64,000 nucleotides of DNA, from positions 3,038,001 through 3,102,000 of the forward strand of contig NZ_CP108131.1 in NCBI RefSeq assembly GCF_036203305.1, in the 5' to 3' direction. The DNA is from Streptomyces sp. NBC_00190 (lineage in GTDB: Bacteria; Actinomycetota; Actinomycetes; Streptomycetales; Streptomycetaceae). Numbering within the stretch: position 1 is the first letter of the stretch; every line of letters begins with the position of its first letter. Made by a program: the position numbers and the translations under genes. Under the pieces are notes generated by a model. It was not told the DNA's origin, did not search any database, and saw only the letters and a list, made by a program, of their open reading frames with translations. Below, one piece after another: positions 63,442 through 64,000 of the stretch.

Positions 63442-64000
63442 GCACCACCTCCGAGATCCTGTACGCCCGCACCGACGCGGCGCTCGGGACCTTCTCCCTC
63501 CGCCCGCTGGACCCCTTCTCGGACGCGGAACTCCTGCACGGCTGGGTCACGCACCCCAAGGCCTCGTTCTGGATGATGCAGGACGCCTCGCTGCCGGACG
63601 TCGAGCGCGAGTACATGAAGATCGCCGCGGCCGAGCACCACCAGGCCTTCATCGGCCTCCACGAGGGCCGGCCGGCCTTCCTGATGGAGACGTACGACCC
63701 GGCCGAGCTGGAGCTGGTCGGCCTCTACGACGCCCAGCCCGGCGACGTCGGCATGCACTTCCTCGTCGCGCCGAGCGACACCCCCGTGCACGGGTTCACC
63801 CGCGCGGTCATCACCACGGTCATGGCGGCCGTGTTCGCGGACCCGGCGGCCGCCCGTGTGGTCGTCGAACCGGACGTCCGCAACACGGCGGTCCACGCCC
63901 TGAACGAGGCCGTCGGCTTCCTGCCGGACGGCCCGGTCCAGAAGCCGGAGAAGGAAGCCCTGCTGAGCTTCTGCACCCGTGCGCGGTTCGAGGCCGCCAC
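63438..64000 (+). CDS. desC: N-hydroxycadaverine acyltransferase DesC (5' part)
   Basis: The first 187 codons; the window ends inside the gene. GNAT-fold siderophore acyltransferase: [92 protein letters not shown]. It puts a succinyl or acetyl group on N-hydroxycadaverine before DesD, expected just outside the window, joins three units. ATG 63438 overlaps the desB stop (ATGA). Confidence 0.93.
   Translation, partial: MSTTSEILYARTDAALGTFSLRPLDPFSDAELLHGWVTHPKASFWMMQDASLPDVEREYMKIAAAEHHQAFIGLHEGRPAFLMETYDPAELELVGLYDAQPGDVGMHFLVAPSDTPVHGFTRAVITTVMAAVFADPAAARVVVEPDVRNTAVHALNEAVGFLPDGPVQKPEKEALLSFCTRARFEAA

Overview
The window is one contiguous piece of a Streptomyces-type chromosome. It has very high GC, GTG and TTG starts beside ATG, strong third-position GC, many ATGA-type stop/start overlaps, and marker loci typical of the genus: a dynAB septation pair, a PS-10-type peptidase, a secreted phospholipase A2, and the desferrioxamine locus with DmdR-type iron boxes. 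I see no insertion sequence, prophage, CRISPR array or rRNA. There is one tRNA, tRNA-Arg(UCU). Most of the window looks like conserved core chromosome rather than an island.

Layout. 1-3447: two dynamin-like GTPases (dynA, dynB) on the minus strand. 3771-3843: tRNA-Arg. 4073-9376: small membrane protein, AraC regulator, phospholipase A2, alpha/beta hydrolase, 4'-phosphopantetheinyl transferase, GNAT, and a subtilisin-like protease. 9577-11984: a secreted WxL-like protein and a DUF916-like membrane-anchored partner. 12090-19351: inositol-type catabolism, with iolC-iolB-iolD-iolA on the minus strand and, divergently, a TIM-barrel isomerase/dehydratase and a Gfo/Idh dehydrogenase. 19874-22899: an MMPL exporter and its divergent TetR regulator around a nested palindrome. 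22993-25685: a copper operon (CsoR-type box, copZ, copA). 26073-29794: citrate synthase and a RecD2-type helicase. 30151-37183: GNAT, EamA transporter and LysR pair, a GH3 glycosidase, a PS-10 peptidase, a small secreted protein and an EF-hand protein. 37196-41056: a fused two-half ABC exporter. 41223-42848: GntR regulator, ATPase-fold protein and XRE protein. 42814-47000: a TPP enzyme and a ureohydrolase with a divergent PucR regulator. 47056-49125: acyl-CoA dehydrogenase and thioesterase. 49122-51819: a regulator/membrane-protein pair, a DUF4253 protein and a phosphatase-like protein. 51876-58398: a leucine/branched-acyl catabolic operon (TetR; accD1, accA1, hmgL, acdH). 58473-64000: ferrioxamine uptake and synthesis (desE, desF, desA, desB and the 5' part of desC).

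How the genes work together. The acc operon would take branched acyl-CoA through carboxylation and HMG-CoA cleavage to acetyl-CoA and acetoacetate, feeding the citrate synthase encoded nearby. DesA, DesB and DesC turn lysine into N-hydroxy-N-acyl-cadaverine for desferrioxamine, and DesE and DesF recover the iron. The TPP enzyme and ureohydrolase fit the arginine-transaminase route (2-ketoarginine decarboxylation, then guanidinobutyrate hydrolysis) better than agmatine breakdown.

Items most worth a second look: a dispersed palindromic repeat inserted in frame into three coding positions (once in iolB, twice in opposite orientation in accA1); the WxL/DUF916-like pair in an actinomycete; a regulator/membrane-protein operon with two GTCAAG-N5-CTTGAC operators next to its start codon; a possible small-RNA gene between copA and gltA; and a nested GTACG palindrome upstream of a small secreted protein.
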